Shown: piece after piece, positions 51,710 to 60,110 of the stretch | Position numbering within the stretch: the first letter of the stretch is position 1 | Layout: each line of letters starts with the position of its first letter | Source: Clostridiaceae bacterium | GTDB lineage: Bacteria > Bacillota > Clostridia > Oscillospirales > Acutalibacteraceae | NCBI GenBank assembly: GCA_030530095.1 | Contig: JAUMVO010000006.1 | Span: 1 to 64,000 of the forward strand | Length of the DNA: 64,000 nt | Reading direction: 5' to 3' | Program-made: the position numbers and the translations under genes | Notes under the pieces: model-generated | The model's database searches: none | The model's input: the letters and a program-made list of their open reading frames with translations, nothing else | What the model was told of the DNA's origin: nothing

Positions 51710-51810
51710 CGAGGTCTTTGACCTCGAAGTGAAATTCTTGCTTCGCAAGAGTGAAATTGCCTTACGGCAGTGAAATTCGTCCTGTTGACGAGTGAAATTT
51801 GCCTTCGGCA
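51710..51810. repeat. Hairpin array B with AGTGAAATT spacers
   Basis: AGTGAAATT is repeated at 51728, 51750, 51769 and 51791 (periods 22, 19, 22). Between copies are unrelated small hairpins: CGAGGTC/GACCTCG, CTTGC/GCAAG, GCC/GGC, CGTC/GACG and TGCC/GGCA. The architecture is the same as array A with a different spacer and no gene. It fills part of the 51595-52049 gap. Confidence 0.85.
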
Positions 51811-51871
51811 AGTTGTGGGGAAGCTCCGCTTCCGAACATTTTATAATACTTTCGGCGTAAATATCACTAAG

Positions 51872-51944
51872 CGTAGGGGCGATTCACGAATCGCCCGTCA
51901 GCTTTGCGGTAAACTAACGGGGCGCCGAGTCGTCGCCCCCTACG
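51872..51944. repeat. Palindromic element with GTAGGGGCGA ends
   Basis: CGTAGGGGCGA (51872-51882) and TCGCCCCCTACG (51933-51944) are inverted repeats that differ by one base. Inside, GGGCGATTC pairs with GAATCGCCC (51877-51896), and GGGGCG with CGCCCC. It looks like a small non-autonomous repeat next to array B. Confidence 0.7.
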
Positions 51945-52007
51945 GACTCATTTCAGACTTAGTTTGCTATCATCCCTATAAACTCAAATTTGTAATTACT
52001 TCAAAAA

Positions 52008-52038
52008 AAAATTCCGAAGCGAAACGCTTCGGAATTTT
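52008..52038. terminator. Terminator of rplS
   Basis: AAAATTCCGAAGCG (52008-52021), AAA loop, CGCTTCGGAATTTT (52025-52038), with A and T runs on the flanks. Confidence 0.92.
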
Positions 52039-52049
52039 TTGTTTGTGAG

Positions 52050-52394
52050 TTATCTGATCTGCTCCTTAACCTTAGCTGCCTTACCGACTCTGTCGCGAAG
52101 GTAGTAAAGCTTCGAACGGCGAACCTTACCGTGTCTGACGCACTCAACTTTTGCAACGTTGGGTGAATTAACGGGGAAAACTCTCTCTACGCCGACACCG
52201 TAGGAAACACGGCGTACGGTAAATGTCTCGGAAACACCGCTGCCTCTGCGGGCGATAACGGTACCTTCGAAAATCTGAATTCTCTCTCTTTCGCCTTCAC
52301 GGATCTTAACGTGTACTCTGACAACGTCACCGATTTCGATTACGGGCTTTTCCTCTTTGAGCATGCCCTCTTCAATAATTTTCAATGCGTCCAT
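52050..52394 (-). CDS. rplS: 50S ribosomal protein L19
   Basis: 114 residues, standard length. [40 protein letters not shown] and the basic end [20 protein letters not shown] are the L19 signature. It is a structural protein at the 30S-50S interface. GGAGGTTC precedes the start. Upstream is a long structured leader (52395-52517) that may regulate it. Confidence 0.98.
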   Translation of the reverse strand: MDALKIIEEGMLKEEKPVIEIGDVVRVHVKIREGERERIQIFEGTVIARRGSGVSETFTVRRVSYGVGVERVFPVNSPNVAKVECVRHGKVRRSKLYYLRDRVGKAAKVKEQIR

Positions 52395-52517
52395 AATGAA
52401 CCTCCAAAATTTTGTTTCAAGCGTTCATACCGTAAAATACATACGCAGAGGACCACTCGCTTTAATGTTGCCATTAACTGCCGTTTGGGCGCAATAACAC
52501 CCAAGCGCCGAAATTGC
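52395..52517 (-). ncRNA. Putative rplS (L19) mRNA leader
   Basis: From the predicted start point near 52517, the minus-strand leader can form GGCGC/GCGCC, a TTAATG-GCAA-CATTAA hairpin with a GNRA-type loop (52462-52477) and a long-range AAGCG/CGCTT stem. This agrees with the autoregulatory L19 leaders known upstream of rplS in Firmicutes, though I could not compare it to the family model. Confidence 0.55.
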
Positions 52518-52523
52518 TCAAGT

Positions 52524-52552
52524 ATAATATCATATAATAACGCAAAATGCAA
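52524..52552 (-). promoter_or_regulatory. Promoter of rplS
   Basis: Minus strand TTGCAT (52547-52552) and TATTAT (52524-52529), 17-bp spacer. Confidence 0.65.
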
Positions 52553-52560
52553 GCATTTTT

Positions 52561-53322
52561 TTAATTTTGCCCATCGGATGCTTTTTCAACAGGTTCGTCA
52601 AATTGCTTTTTATCTTTTATTTTTCGTACAATGACAACAGTAATCACAACAACAGCTGAAACAACAATCAGGTTAAATGCGATATTAAACGGGCTGATAT
52701 AATACTTTGCTTTAACCTTCTCCCCGTCTGCAACCGCATTATAGAAAAATGCCGCAATAACCGCCCTGTCCTTAACGGAAAACGGCTCGCTTATCAAAAG
52801 AATGTTGCCGTCTGCGCCAATATAAGCCAGTTTGATTTTCTTTGCCGACTGTAATATATCAAGCGAATCTGCGGTTTCGCCGTCTTGGCTCTTCACAAAG
52901 AAATAAGCTGTGCAGTCAAATTCCTTATCGCTTCCGTAATAGTAATCATGATACGAATTGAACTGCTCCGTTCCGAATTCGGTACCTGCGCCGTCAAAGT
53001 GCGCAAGAATGCTGTAATAGTCGTCAAGTCTGTACTGTGCTATTTCATCATCAGCCAATAACTCAATTTTCTCAAAAGGCTCCTGCGAAAGTCCGGCATA
53101 ATAGCGGTAACAGCTGTCAATGGAGCAGTTTTCGTTGAACTCAACAAAACGCTCGCCGAAGGCTTCCTTGGGCAAAAGCACATCAACATAAACGGTTCCC
53201 TCGGGTATGCCGCTGCTTTTAACCTTAACAGTGAGATTAGGGTCAATTTTCAGCGCAAAAGCATTAACGGACAAAATCGCAATAAGCAGTACTGCCGCAA
53301 GTAATGAAAGTGCTTTTTTCAT
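52561..53322 (-). CDS. Secreted, C-terminally anchored protein of unknown function
   Basis: 253 residues. A classical signal peptide (KKALSLLAAVLLIAILSVNA-FA) is followed by a beta-rich extracellular part with two close Cys (NENCSIDSCYRYY) and acidic patches, then a C-terminal membrane helix (FNLIVVSAVVVITVVIVRKI) and a short cytoplasmic tail. No family recognised. Its stop lies a few bases before the rplS promoter. GGGAGGTTTCG precedes the ATG. Confidence 0.7.
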   Translation of the reverse strand: MKKALSLLAAVLLIAILSVNAFALKIDPNLTVKVKSSGIPEGTVYVDVLLPKEAFGERFVEFNENCSIDSCYRYYAGLSQEPFEKIELLADDEIAQYRLDDYYSILAHFDGAGTEFGTEQFNSYHDYYYGSDKEFDCTAYFFVKSQDGETADSLDILQSAKKIKLAYIGADGNILLISEPFSVKDRAVIAAFFYNAVADGEKVKAKYYISPFNIAFNLIVVSAVVVITVVIVRKIKDKKQFDEPVEKASDGQN

Positions 53323-53438
53323 ATCGAAACCTCCCTTCGTTCAGGGTTTAATCTTACCACATATTTATTTTTCAGTCAATTAATTGCAAAATCGCCGATT
53401 GTATAGTAAAATGAAGAAAACAAATTAAGGAAAAATGT

Positions 53439-53915
53439 ATGATAAGAATTATGTTTGTCTGCCACGGCAATATCTGCCGAAGTCCGATGGCGGAATTTGT
53501 GATGAAAAAGCTTGTGCGCGACAGAGGGCTTGAAAACAGGTTTTATATACTGTCTGCGGCGACGCATACCGACGAGATATGGGACGGGCGCGGCAGTCCG
53601 ATTTACCCGCCCGCAAGAGAGCAGTTAATCAGGCACTCGATACCGTTTGACGAGGGAAAGCGCGCAACTCTGCTGACAAAAGAGAACTATAACAGCTTCG
53701 ATTATTTCGTCTGTATGGACGACGAAAACGTGCGCTGTATGAACCGTATTTTCGGCACATTCAACTCGCCGAAAATAAAAAAGCTGATGAGCTTTACAAA
53801 TCAGGGCGGAAGCGTTTCGGACCCGTGGTACACGCGGGATTTCGGACAGGCTTATGACGATATTTATTCAGGCTGTACGGCGCTGTTAAACTATCTTACG
53901 GAGGAGAAAAAATGA
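53439..53915 (+). CDS. Low-molecular-weight protein-tyrosine phosphatase
   Basis: 158 residues. The P-loop CX5R is in FVCHGNICRSPMAEF (Cys near 8), and the general acid Asp is in SDPWYTRDF (near 128). It is intracellular and dephosphorylates tyrosines, in some bacteria those of surface-polysaccharide kinases. TTGCAA and TAAAAT (17 bp apart) form a promoter upstream. Its end overlaps the GH51 start by 4 bp. Confidence 0.93.
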   Translation: MIRIMFVCHGNICRSPMAEFVMKKLVRDRGLENRFYILSAATHTDEIWDGRGSPIYPPAREQLIRHSIPFDEGKRATLLTKENYNSFDYFVCMDDENVRCMNRIFGTFNSPKIKKLMSFTNQGGSVSDPWYTRDFGQAYDDIYSGCTALLNYLTEEKK

Positions 53916-56179
53916 AAAGAATTACAGCTGTTATTCTCACGCTTATTTTAATAGCTTCAATCCCCTTCACGGTGTTTGCCGCAGGAGGAAAGCGGGTTAT
54001 CAGGATTTCTACCGATTCCGAGAGATACGATATTTCCGATATACTTTACGGCGCGTTTATCGAGGATATTTCATACGCCTGCGACGGCGGTCTTGTGTCG
54101 AATCTCGTCAACAACAATTCGTTTGAATACGACGGAATGAACGGCGTTCTCTGGCTTTGCGACAAGGAAAATTGTTTTACCGTTGAGGACGAATTCCCGA
54201 TGAACGACAACAACACTCATTACGCTAAAATGAGCATCGACGGCGAAGCTACGCTTAAAAACGTCGGCTTCCTCGAGATATACGATTACAAAACCTGGAC
54301 TATTAATGACGAAAAGCTCAACACGCCCGATATGGGATTCAAGAAGGACGAGAAATACGAGTTTTCCTGCTACATAAAGAATATTGATTTTGACGGCTAT
54401 TTTACCGTTTCGCTGATGAGCGATAACAATACCGTCGAAGCCGATCTCGACATCAGTTCCTGCGAGGAATGGACGAAGCGTACCGTTTCGCTCAGAAGCT
54501 CAGCTACCGAGGACGGCGGACTTAAAATGAGTTTCAAAGGTAAAGGCACAATCTTAATTGATTTTGTCAAGCTCATTCCCGAAAGCTCGCACGGCTACGG
54601 CAGCGAGGAATGGAAATACGTTTCGCTGCGCGACGACCTTTATACTGCGCTTAAAAACTGGGCGCCGAAGTTCCTGCGTTTCCCCGGCGGCTGCCTTTGC
54701 GAAGGCACGGACATTAACAATCTCTATTCGTGGAAGAATACTATCGGTCCGCTTGAAGAGAGACGGCAGGAGCTTAATCTCTGGCGTGACGACTACTGGC
54801 ACAGACACTATATCAATACCAATTCAATGGGCTATCACGAATTCTTACAGCTCTGCAAAGAAATCGGCGCAGAGCCCGTGCCGATACTTAACGTTGCGCT
54901 CACCTGTCAGGGCAGAAACGGTTACGGCCCGCAGCGTGACAAATACAGAAACGGCGAGTTGACCGAGGAACAGTGGCAGGAATATCTTGACACGATAGCG
55001 CTGCGTCCCGGCACTCCCGAGTTTGAGCAGTACGTTCAGGACATCTACGATTTAATTGATTACTGCAACGGCGACGGCACTACCGAATGGAGTGCAAAGC
55101 GCGTTGCAAACGGGCAGAAGGAGCCGTTTAATCTGAAATTCTTAGGTCTCGGTAACGAGAACTGGGGCGACGTTTATTTCCGCAATTTTGAAGCGCTTTA
55201 CAATGCGGTCAAGGCGAAATATCCAGAAATCAAAATCATTTCTTCAAGCGGCACCTGGCTTGACGGCGAGGACTTTGACGCGGCGTGGAAGCTGATGAAT
55301 GAAAAGTTCCCCGACACTACTGTTGACGAGCATTACTATACCGAGCAGGGCTTTCTTTTCTCACAGAACGAACGATACGACAGCTACGACCGTAACGGCG
55401 CAGGCGTGTTCGTAGGCGAATACGCCGCCACAAGTCAGGGCTTCGGCACTATTCAGACGAAGGCAAATATCTGGGCAGCTATCGAGGAAGCAGGCTATCT
55501 TACGGGCTTTGAGCGTAACGGCGACGTAGTTAAAATGGCTTCGTATGCACCGACCTTCGCAAAGATAAATGCAATGAGCTGGAATTTCAATATGATATGG
55601 TTTGACTCGCAGGAAGCGGTGCTCTCCCCCGACTATTATATGCAGCTGCTCTTTGCAAACAATACGGGAAACAGATATATAAAGACCGAGCTTGAAAACG
55701 GCAAGACCTTCGTTGAGCGCGATATGTATGAGTCGGTTACGGTTGACGAGGACGAGCAGGTAATCTACGTTAAAATCGTCAACGCTTCGGGAAAGAATCA
55801 GACGGTAGATTTAGACCTGTCGGGTTATGATATCAACAAGGTTTCCATGCAGTACCTCTCGGAGCTTTTCAGGGGTGCCTGCAACGAAGTCGGAAAGCAC
55901 TACGTTGCTCCCGCCGAAAAGGAAATCAAGGCAAACGGCAATACGGTAAAGGTAAAAGCGGGTAAATACAGTATCAACGTCATACGTATAGCATACGGCG
56001 ACAATGACGGCAGTAACTTCTTCAGGCTTCCCGACAGTCTGCCGAAGGACAAGGGACTGTATGTTCCGATAGCCGTTACCGCGGGAGTCGGAGGCGGAGC
56101 GTTGCTGCTGGCAATCGTAATTGTTTCGACGGTTCTGACAGTTAAACATCACAAGAAGAAAAAGGCAAAAGAACAGTAA
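53912..56179 (+). CDS. Membrane-anchored GH51 alpha-L-arabinofuranosidase
   Basis: 755 residues. Signal peptide 1-23 (ITAVILTLILIASIPFTVFA), then a carbohydrate-binding-like domain, a (beta/alpha)8 barrel with LRFPGGCLCEG (near 254), the acid/base Glu in GLGNENWGDVYF (near 417) and the nucleophile Glu in GVFVGEYAATSQG (near 500), then a beta-sandwich. A C-terminal helix (VTAGVGGGALLLAIVIVSTV) with a basic tail anchors it to the membrane. It releases arabinose from arabinan or arabinoxylan at the cell surface. Translationally coupled to an LMW-PTP gene. Confidence 0.93.
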   Translation: MKRITAVILTLILIASIPFTVFAAGGKRVIRISTDSERYDISDILYGAFIEDISYACDGGLVSNLVNNNSFEYDGMNGVLWLCDKENCFTVEDEFPMNDNNTHYAKMSIDGEATLKNVGFLEIYDYKTWTINDEKLNTPDMGFKKDEKYEFSCYIKNIDFDGYFTVSLMSDNNTVEADLDISSCEEWTKRTVSLRSSATEDGGLKMSFKGKGTILIDFVKLIPESSHGYGSEEWKYVSLRDDLYTALKNWAPKFLRFPGGCLCEGTDINNLYSWKNTIGPLEERRQELNLWRDDYWHRHYINTNSMGYHEFLQLCKEIGAEPVPILNVALTCQGRNGYGPQRDKYRNGELTEEQWQEYLDTIALRPGTPEFEQYVQDIYDLIDYCNGDGTTEWSAKRVANGQKEPFNLKFLGLGNENWGDVYFRNFEALYNAVKAKYPEIKIISSSGTWLDGEDFDAAWKLMNEKFPDTTVDEHYYTEQGFLFSQNERYDSYDRNGAGVFVGEYAATSQGFGTIQTKANIWAAIEEAGYLTGFERNGDVVKMASYAPTFAKINAMSWNFNMIWFDSQEAVLSPDYYMQLLFANNTGNRYIKTELENGKTFVERDMYESVTVDEDEQVIYVKIVNASGKNQTVDLDLSGYDINKVSMQYLSELFRGACNEVGKHYVAPAEKEIKANGNTVKVKAGKYSINVIRIAYGDNDGSNFFRLPDSLPKDKGLYVPIAVTAGVGGGALLLAIVIVSTVLTVKHHKKKKAKEQ

Positions 56180-56220
56180 AACAAATTTGAGTTTATCGCT
56201 GAGTTCGATAGAGCAAAACA

Positions 56221-56370
56221 GCGCCCCTTGTTAAAGGGGAGAGGGCCAGCGAACGCTGGCGAGGGGATTCAAGAAAGCTTGATATAACAGTAAAAGGAAT
56301 CCCTCCACCGCCGTACGGCGGTCCCCCTCCCTTTGACAAGGGAGGCTGGTGTCCTATCAAGCTTTCGCTC
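56221..56370. repeat. Composite palindromic intergenic element
   Basis: Hairpins CCCCTT/AAAGGGG (56223-56238) and GCCAGCG/CGCTGGC (56244-56259), a perfect palindrome ACCGCCGTACGGCGGT (56306-56321), and CTCCCTT/AAGGGAG (56327-56344). GAAAGCTTGATA (56272-56283) and TATCAAGCTTTC (56354-56365) are inverted. This kind of repeat is widespread in gut Firmicutes. It fills the gap between the GH51 and cysK genes. Confidence 0.75.
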
Positions 56371-56439
56371 GACAAACTCCGATTTTGCGATAAAAAAGGG
56401 CGGTTCAAAACCGCCCTTTAATTATGTTCAGTTTTGTTC

Positions 56440-57372
56440 TCAGTCCGCGAAAAGAGGCGTTGAGAGATATCTGTCGCCCGTGTCGGGAAGAAGAACGACT
56501 ATCGTCTTGCCCGCGTTCTCGGGACGCTTTGCAATTTCCGCCGCCGCAAATGCCGCCGCGCCCGACGAAATGCCAACAAGCACGCCCTCTTTCCTGCCGA
56601 TAAGCTTACCGAATGCGAATGCATCCTCATTCGATACGGGGAAAATCTCATCGTAAACGTCAGTGTCGAGCACCTCGGGAACGAAGCCCGCGCCTATGCC
56701 CTGAATCTTGTGAGGACCTGCGATGCCCGTTGAAAGTACCGCGCTTGAAAGCGGTTCAACGGCTACGACTTTAACGTCGGGATTCTTCTCCTTAAGATAC
56801 TTGCCTGTACCCGTAATTGTGCCGCCCGTTCCGACGCCCGCTACGAAGATATCGACCTTGCCGTCGGTGTCCTCATAGATTTCGGGACCGGTTGCAAGAT
56901 AGTGAGCCTTCGGATTCGAGGGATTGGTGAACTGCGAGGGAATGAAACTGTTTTCTATTTCTGCGGCAAGCTCCTCAGCCTTTGCGATAGCGCCCTTCAT
57001 ACCCTTTGCGCCGTCGGAAAGAACGAGCTCAGCGCCGTAAGCCTTCATAAGCTGTCTGCGCTCAACGGACATCGTTTCGGGCATTACGATAATAATTCTG
57101 TAGCCTCTCGCCGCCGCAACGGACGCGAGACCGATACCCGTATTGCCCGAGGTTGGCTCGATTATAACCGAGCCCTCCTTTAATTTCCCTGAAGCCTCGG
57201 CGTCGTCAATCATTGCCTTTGCAATTCTGTCCTTGACGGAGCCTGCGGGGTTGAAATACTCGAGCTTGGCAAGTACGGTTGCCTTGAGGTCAAGCTCCTT
57301 TTCAATATGTGTGAGCTCTACGAGCGGGGTTTTGCCTATAAGCTGATCTGCTGATTTATAAATATTTGACAT
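56440..57372 (-). CDS. cysK: Cysteine synthase A
   Basis: 310 residues. The PLP lysine lies in [17 protein letters not shown] (near 44), the PLP-phosphate loop in [15 protein letters not shown] (near 178), and [16 protein letters not shown] is the substrate loop. It makes cysteine from O-acetylserine and sulfide. Located 24 bp after metY in the same operon, both under the promoter at 58828. The C-terminus is typical for binding a regulator or serine acetyltransferase. Confidence 0.96.
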   Translation of the reverse strand: MSNIYKSADQLIGKTPLVELTHIEKELDLKATVLAKLEYFNPAGSVKDRIAKAMIDDAEASGKLKEGSVIIEPTSGNTGIGLASVAAARGYRIIIVMPETMSVERRQLMKAYGAELVLSDGAKGMKGAIAKAEELAAEIENSFIPSQFTNPSNPKAHYLATGPEIYEDTDGKVDIFVAGVGTGGTITGTGKYLKEKNPDVKVVAVEPLSSAVLSTGIAGPHKIQGIGAGFVPEVLDTDVYDEIFPVSNEDAFAFGKLIGRKEGVLVGISSGAAAFAAAEIAKRPENAGKTIVVLLPDTGDRYLSTPLFAD

Positions 57373-57396
57373 AGTGATTACTCCTTTTAACTGTTA

Positions 57397-58680
57397 TTAT
57401 AACACTGCTCTGAAGCCTTTTTCAAGGTCTGCGATAATATCGTCAATATGCTCTGTGCCTATTGAAAGTCTTACGGTTGTGGGTGTGATGCCCGCCGAGA
57501 GAAGCTCCTCCTCGCTTAACTGCGAATGAGTAGTTGAAGCAGGATGAATTACGAGCGACTTGACATCGGCAACGTTGGCAAGAAGCGAGAAAAGCTCAAG
57601 ACTCTCGGTGAACTTCTTGGCCGTTTCGGCGTTGCCTTTAATTTCAAATGTGAAGATTGAAGCGGCGCCGTCGGGGAAGTATCTGTCGTAAAGCTCCTTC
57701 TGTCTGCCTGTTGCAAGCGACGGATGGTTAACCCTCGTAACCTGCGGGTGGTTACTGAGATATTCGACGACCTTAAGCGCGTTCTCAACGTGTCTTTCAA
57801 GACGAAGCGAAAGCGTTTCAAGTCCCTGAAGAAGAAGGAAAGAGTTGAACGGTGAAATTGCCGCGCCCTGATCCCTCATCAGAGTTGTGCGAAGCTTGAG
57901 TATATAGGCAAGATTGCCGCACGCTTCAGTGAAGACAACACCGTGATACGATGGGTTGGGCTTTGAAAGTCCGGGGAATTTATCGTTCTGAGCCCAGTCA
58001 AATTTTCCCGAATCCACTACCACGCCGCCCATTACCGTACCGTGACCGCCGATAAACTTTGTAGCCGAGTGAACGACTATATCAACGCCGTGCTCGATAG
58101 GTCTCAGATAATAAGGCGTTGCGAAGGTGTTGTCAACTATTACGGGAATTCCGTTTTCGTGAGCTATTGAAGAAATGGCTTCAAGGTCAATTATATCGGA
58201 ATTCGGGTTGCCGAGAGTTTCGGCATAAAAGAGCTTGGTGTTAGGTTTGATTGCTCTTCTGAAATTTTCGGGGTCGGAAGGATCGACAAAGGTAACGTCA
58301 AGTCCCTGATCCTTCAAAGTGTGCGCAAGCAGATTATAGGTTCCGCCGTAAAGATTTGATGACGAAACAATATGGTCGCCGGCAAGCGCAATATTCTGGA
58401 TTGCGTAAGTGATGGCGGATGAGCCGGATGCGGTTGCCAGCGCCGCGGCACCGCCCTCAAGAGCAGCTATCCTCTGCTCGAAAACGTCGCTTGTGGGATT
58501 CATAAGGCGCGTATAGATATTGCCGCCCTCGGTAAGTCCGAAGCGTCCTGCCGCCTGGGCGGAATCCTTGAATACGTATGAAGTGGTTGCGTAAATCGGC
58601 ACGGCTCTCGCGTCCGTTGCAGGATCGGGATTCTCCTGACCTACGTGTACCTGTAAGGTTTCAAATTTATAGTTACTCAT
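57397..58680 (-). CDS. metY: O-acetylhomoserine sulfhydrylase
   Basis: 427 residues. The PLP lysine is in DIVVHSATKFIGGHGTVMGG (near 207), with GGNIYTRLMNPTSDVFEQRI near 52 and SSSNLYGGTYNLL near 108. This Cys/Met-metabolism PLP family member, by its length and the motif pattern, makes homocysteine from O-acetylhomoserine and sulfide. First gene of metY-cysK. Confidence 0.95.
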   Translation of the reverse strand: MSNYKFETLQVHVGQENPDPATDARAVPIYATTSYVFKDSAQAAGRFGLTEGGNIYTRLMNPTSDVFEQRIAALEGGAAALATASGSSAITYAIQNIALAGDHIVSSSNLYGGTYNLLAHTLKDQGLDVTFVDPSDPENFRRAIKPNTKLFYAETLGNPNSDIIDLEAISSIAHENGIPVIVDNTFATPYYLRPIEHGVDIVVHSATKFIGGHGTVMGGVVVDSGKFDWAQNDKFPGLSKPNPSYHGVVFTEACGNLAYILKLRTTLMRDQGAAISPFNSFLLLQGLETLSLRLERHVENALKVVEYLSNHPQVTRVNHPSLATGRQKELYDRYFPDGAASIFTFEIKGNAETAKKFTESLELFSLLANVADVKSLVIHPASTTHSQLSEEELLSAGITPTTVRLSIGTEHIDDIIADLEKGFRAVL

Positions 58681-58827
58681 TTTTTCAATTTCCTTTCAAA
58701 TGTGATTTGTTGTTATTTGTGTTCGTGATTACAACATCGCCACATTCGTCCGAAACGGAAATTGCTTCTTAAAAGGTTTTGAAATTTCAGGTTCATATTT
58801 CTGCCGCCTTTCTTATCGTTTGACGGC

Positions 58828-58862
58828 ATTATACACCCTATAACCTACCTTGTCAATAGGTT
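58828..58862 (-). promoter_or_regulatory. Promoter and operator of metY-cysK
   Basis: Minus strand TTGACA (58851-58856) and TATAAT (58828-58833), spacer 17 bp. An inverted repeat AACCTA-N9-TAGGTT (58842-58862) covers the -35. AAAACCTA also occurs in the promoter of the Rrf2 regulator, so that protein is the likely reader. No SAM or T-box riboswitch was seen in the 147-bp leader. Confidence 0.65.
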
Positions 58863-58911
58863 TTGTAGGATTTTTTATATTTTTTTATTTTTTATTTTTT
58901 CGGATATATGA

Positions 58912-58940
58912 AAAACCGCGTAATTACGCGGTTTTTTATA
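58912..58940 (-). terminator. Terminator of the methyltransferase gene
   Basis: AAAACCGCG (58912-58920), TAATTA, CGCGGTTTT (58927-58935), flanked by A and T runs. Confidence 0.85.
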
Positions 58941-58951
58941 GTTTAAGTTTT

Positions 58952-59632
58952 TCACCAGATAAACGGAATTATTCTGTATTTCACCTTTTTCATATACTCT
59001 TCGTAGCCATCGAGGCCCTCTCTGAGCACCTGCTCCTCATTTTTTATGCGCATAATGATTATAGGTATATAGAAAAGCATTATGCACAGCGAAAGCACCG
59101 AACCGAGCACAAGCGGAAGCGCCAGAAAAAGTACAAGCGTGCTCATATACATCGGATGGCGGACAACGCCGTAAAGGCCCGTATCAATAACCTTCTGGTT
59201 TTCCTGAACCTCAACCGTGCGGGAAAGATAGACGTTTTCGCGAAGCACCTCGGCGTACAGCGCATAGCCGAAAAGGAAAACGGCGGCAGCGGCGATATTC
59301 ACCCACACGGGCAGAACTATCCAACCGAAACGGTAATTAAGTCCCGCTACAATGAACGCGGCAAGAAACATAATACCGCTTAAAAGAAGCACCGCCTTCT
59401 GTTCGGATTGCTCCTCCTTTGCGTTAAGGCGTTTTTCAAGGAGCTCGGGGCTCTTAATCATCATAACTATACCCAAGATGAACATAGGTATAAAAAGTAC
59501 GCCCATAAACAGCCAGCCGCCGAAATATGAAAGGCTGCCCGCAGGAATGAAAATAAGCGCAGCAAGGAGCAGCGCTCCCGATATGAATTTAATAATTGCC
59601 TGAAAGAAAAGCTTTTTGCTCAAAATGTTCAC
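58952..59632 (-). CDS. Isoprenylcysteine/phospholipid methyltransferase-like membrane protein
   Basis: 226 residues with about six membrane segments. The C-terminal region has GLYGVVRHPMYMSTLVLFLA (near 153) and the late EEQVLREGLDGYEEYMKKVK, which together form the S-adenosylmethionine pocket of the ICMT/PEMT family. The bacterial substrate is unknown. It starts 2 bp after the Rrf2 regulator gene, so it is co-transcribed with it. Confidence 0.85.
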   Translation of the reverse strand: MNILSKKLFFQAIIKFISGALLLAALIFIPAGSLSYFGGWLFMGVLFIPMFILGIVMMIKSPELLEKRLNAKEEQSEQKAVLLLSGIMFLAAFIVAGLNYRFGWIVLPVWVNIAAAAVFLFGYALYAEVLRENVYLSRTVEVQENQKVIDTGLYGVVRHPMYMSTLVLFLALPLVLGSVLSLCIMLFYIPIIIMRIKNEEQVLREGLDGYEEYMKKVKYRIIPFIW

Positions 59633-59633
59633 C

Positions 59634-60062
59634 TCAGATTACATAGCTGCCGCCCGCAGCGCTGGAAAGCACGTCCTCGAGCGTGATTGAGCCGAGATAA
59701 TTCTCAACCGCATCCTTAAGTCCCTGCCAGACGGGAAGCGTAAGGCACTCCCCTTTTCTCGGGCAGTTGTTTTCCTCGCTCTCAAGGCATGAGACGGGTG
59801 CAAGGCTGCCCTCGGTGGCGGTCAGTATTTCGAGCACGGTATATTCCGACGGCTTCTTAATAAGCCGATATCCGCCCTGAAAGCCGCGTGAGGTCTGCAG
59901 AAGTCCCGAGCGGTTTAAGACGGGAATAATCTGCTCAAGGTATTTTTTGGAAATGTCCTGCCTTAAGGCTATGTCCTTTAATGCGACGTAGCCCTCGTCG
60001 GAATGCTCGGCTAAATCGAGCATCATTCGAAGCGCATATCTGCCGCGTGTTGAAATCATCAT
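59634..60062 (-). CDS. Rrf2-family transcriptional regulator
   Basis: 142 residues from ATG 60062 (or 60059). The winged helix has STRGRYALRMMLDLAEHSDE and SKKYLEQIIPVLNRSGLLQT, followed by GGYRL. Three Cys, in SCLESEENNCPRKGEC (near 88-102), are spaced like the cluster ligands of IscR/NsrR types, so it may hold an Fe-S cluster. Proximity to metY-cysK and the shared promoter motif suggest control of sulfur assimilation, as with CymR, although CymR lacks such Cys. Confidence 0.88.
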   Translation of the reverse strand: MMISTRGRYALRMMLDLAEHSDEGYVALKDIALRQDISKKYLEQIIPVLNRSGLLQTSRGFQGGYRLIKKPSEYTVLEILTATEGSLAPVSCLESEENNCPRKGECLTLPVWQGLKDAVENYLGSITLEDVLSSAAGGSYVI

Positions 60063-60078
60063 AGTATCACCCGAAAAC

Positions 60079-60107
60079 ATAATACTACAAAATTGGTAGG
60101 TTTTCAA
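60079..60107 (-). promoter_or_regulatory. Promoter of the Rrf2 gene
   Basis: Minus strand TTGAAA (60102-60107) and TATTAT (60079-60084), spacer 17 bp, containing CCTACCAATTTTGTAG, a CTAC/GTAG inverted repeat similar to the metY operator. Confidence 0.6.
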
Positions 60108-60110
60108 GGT

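Noticed and set aside
58681..58827. SAM or T-box riboswitch before metY
   Set aside because: No kink-turn, GA-rich core or T-box-like TGGNACCGCG motif and no leader terminator were seen.
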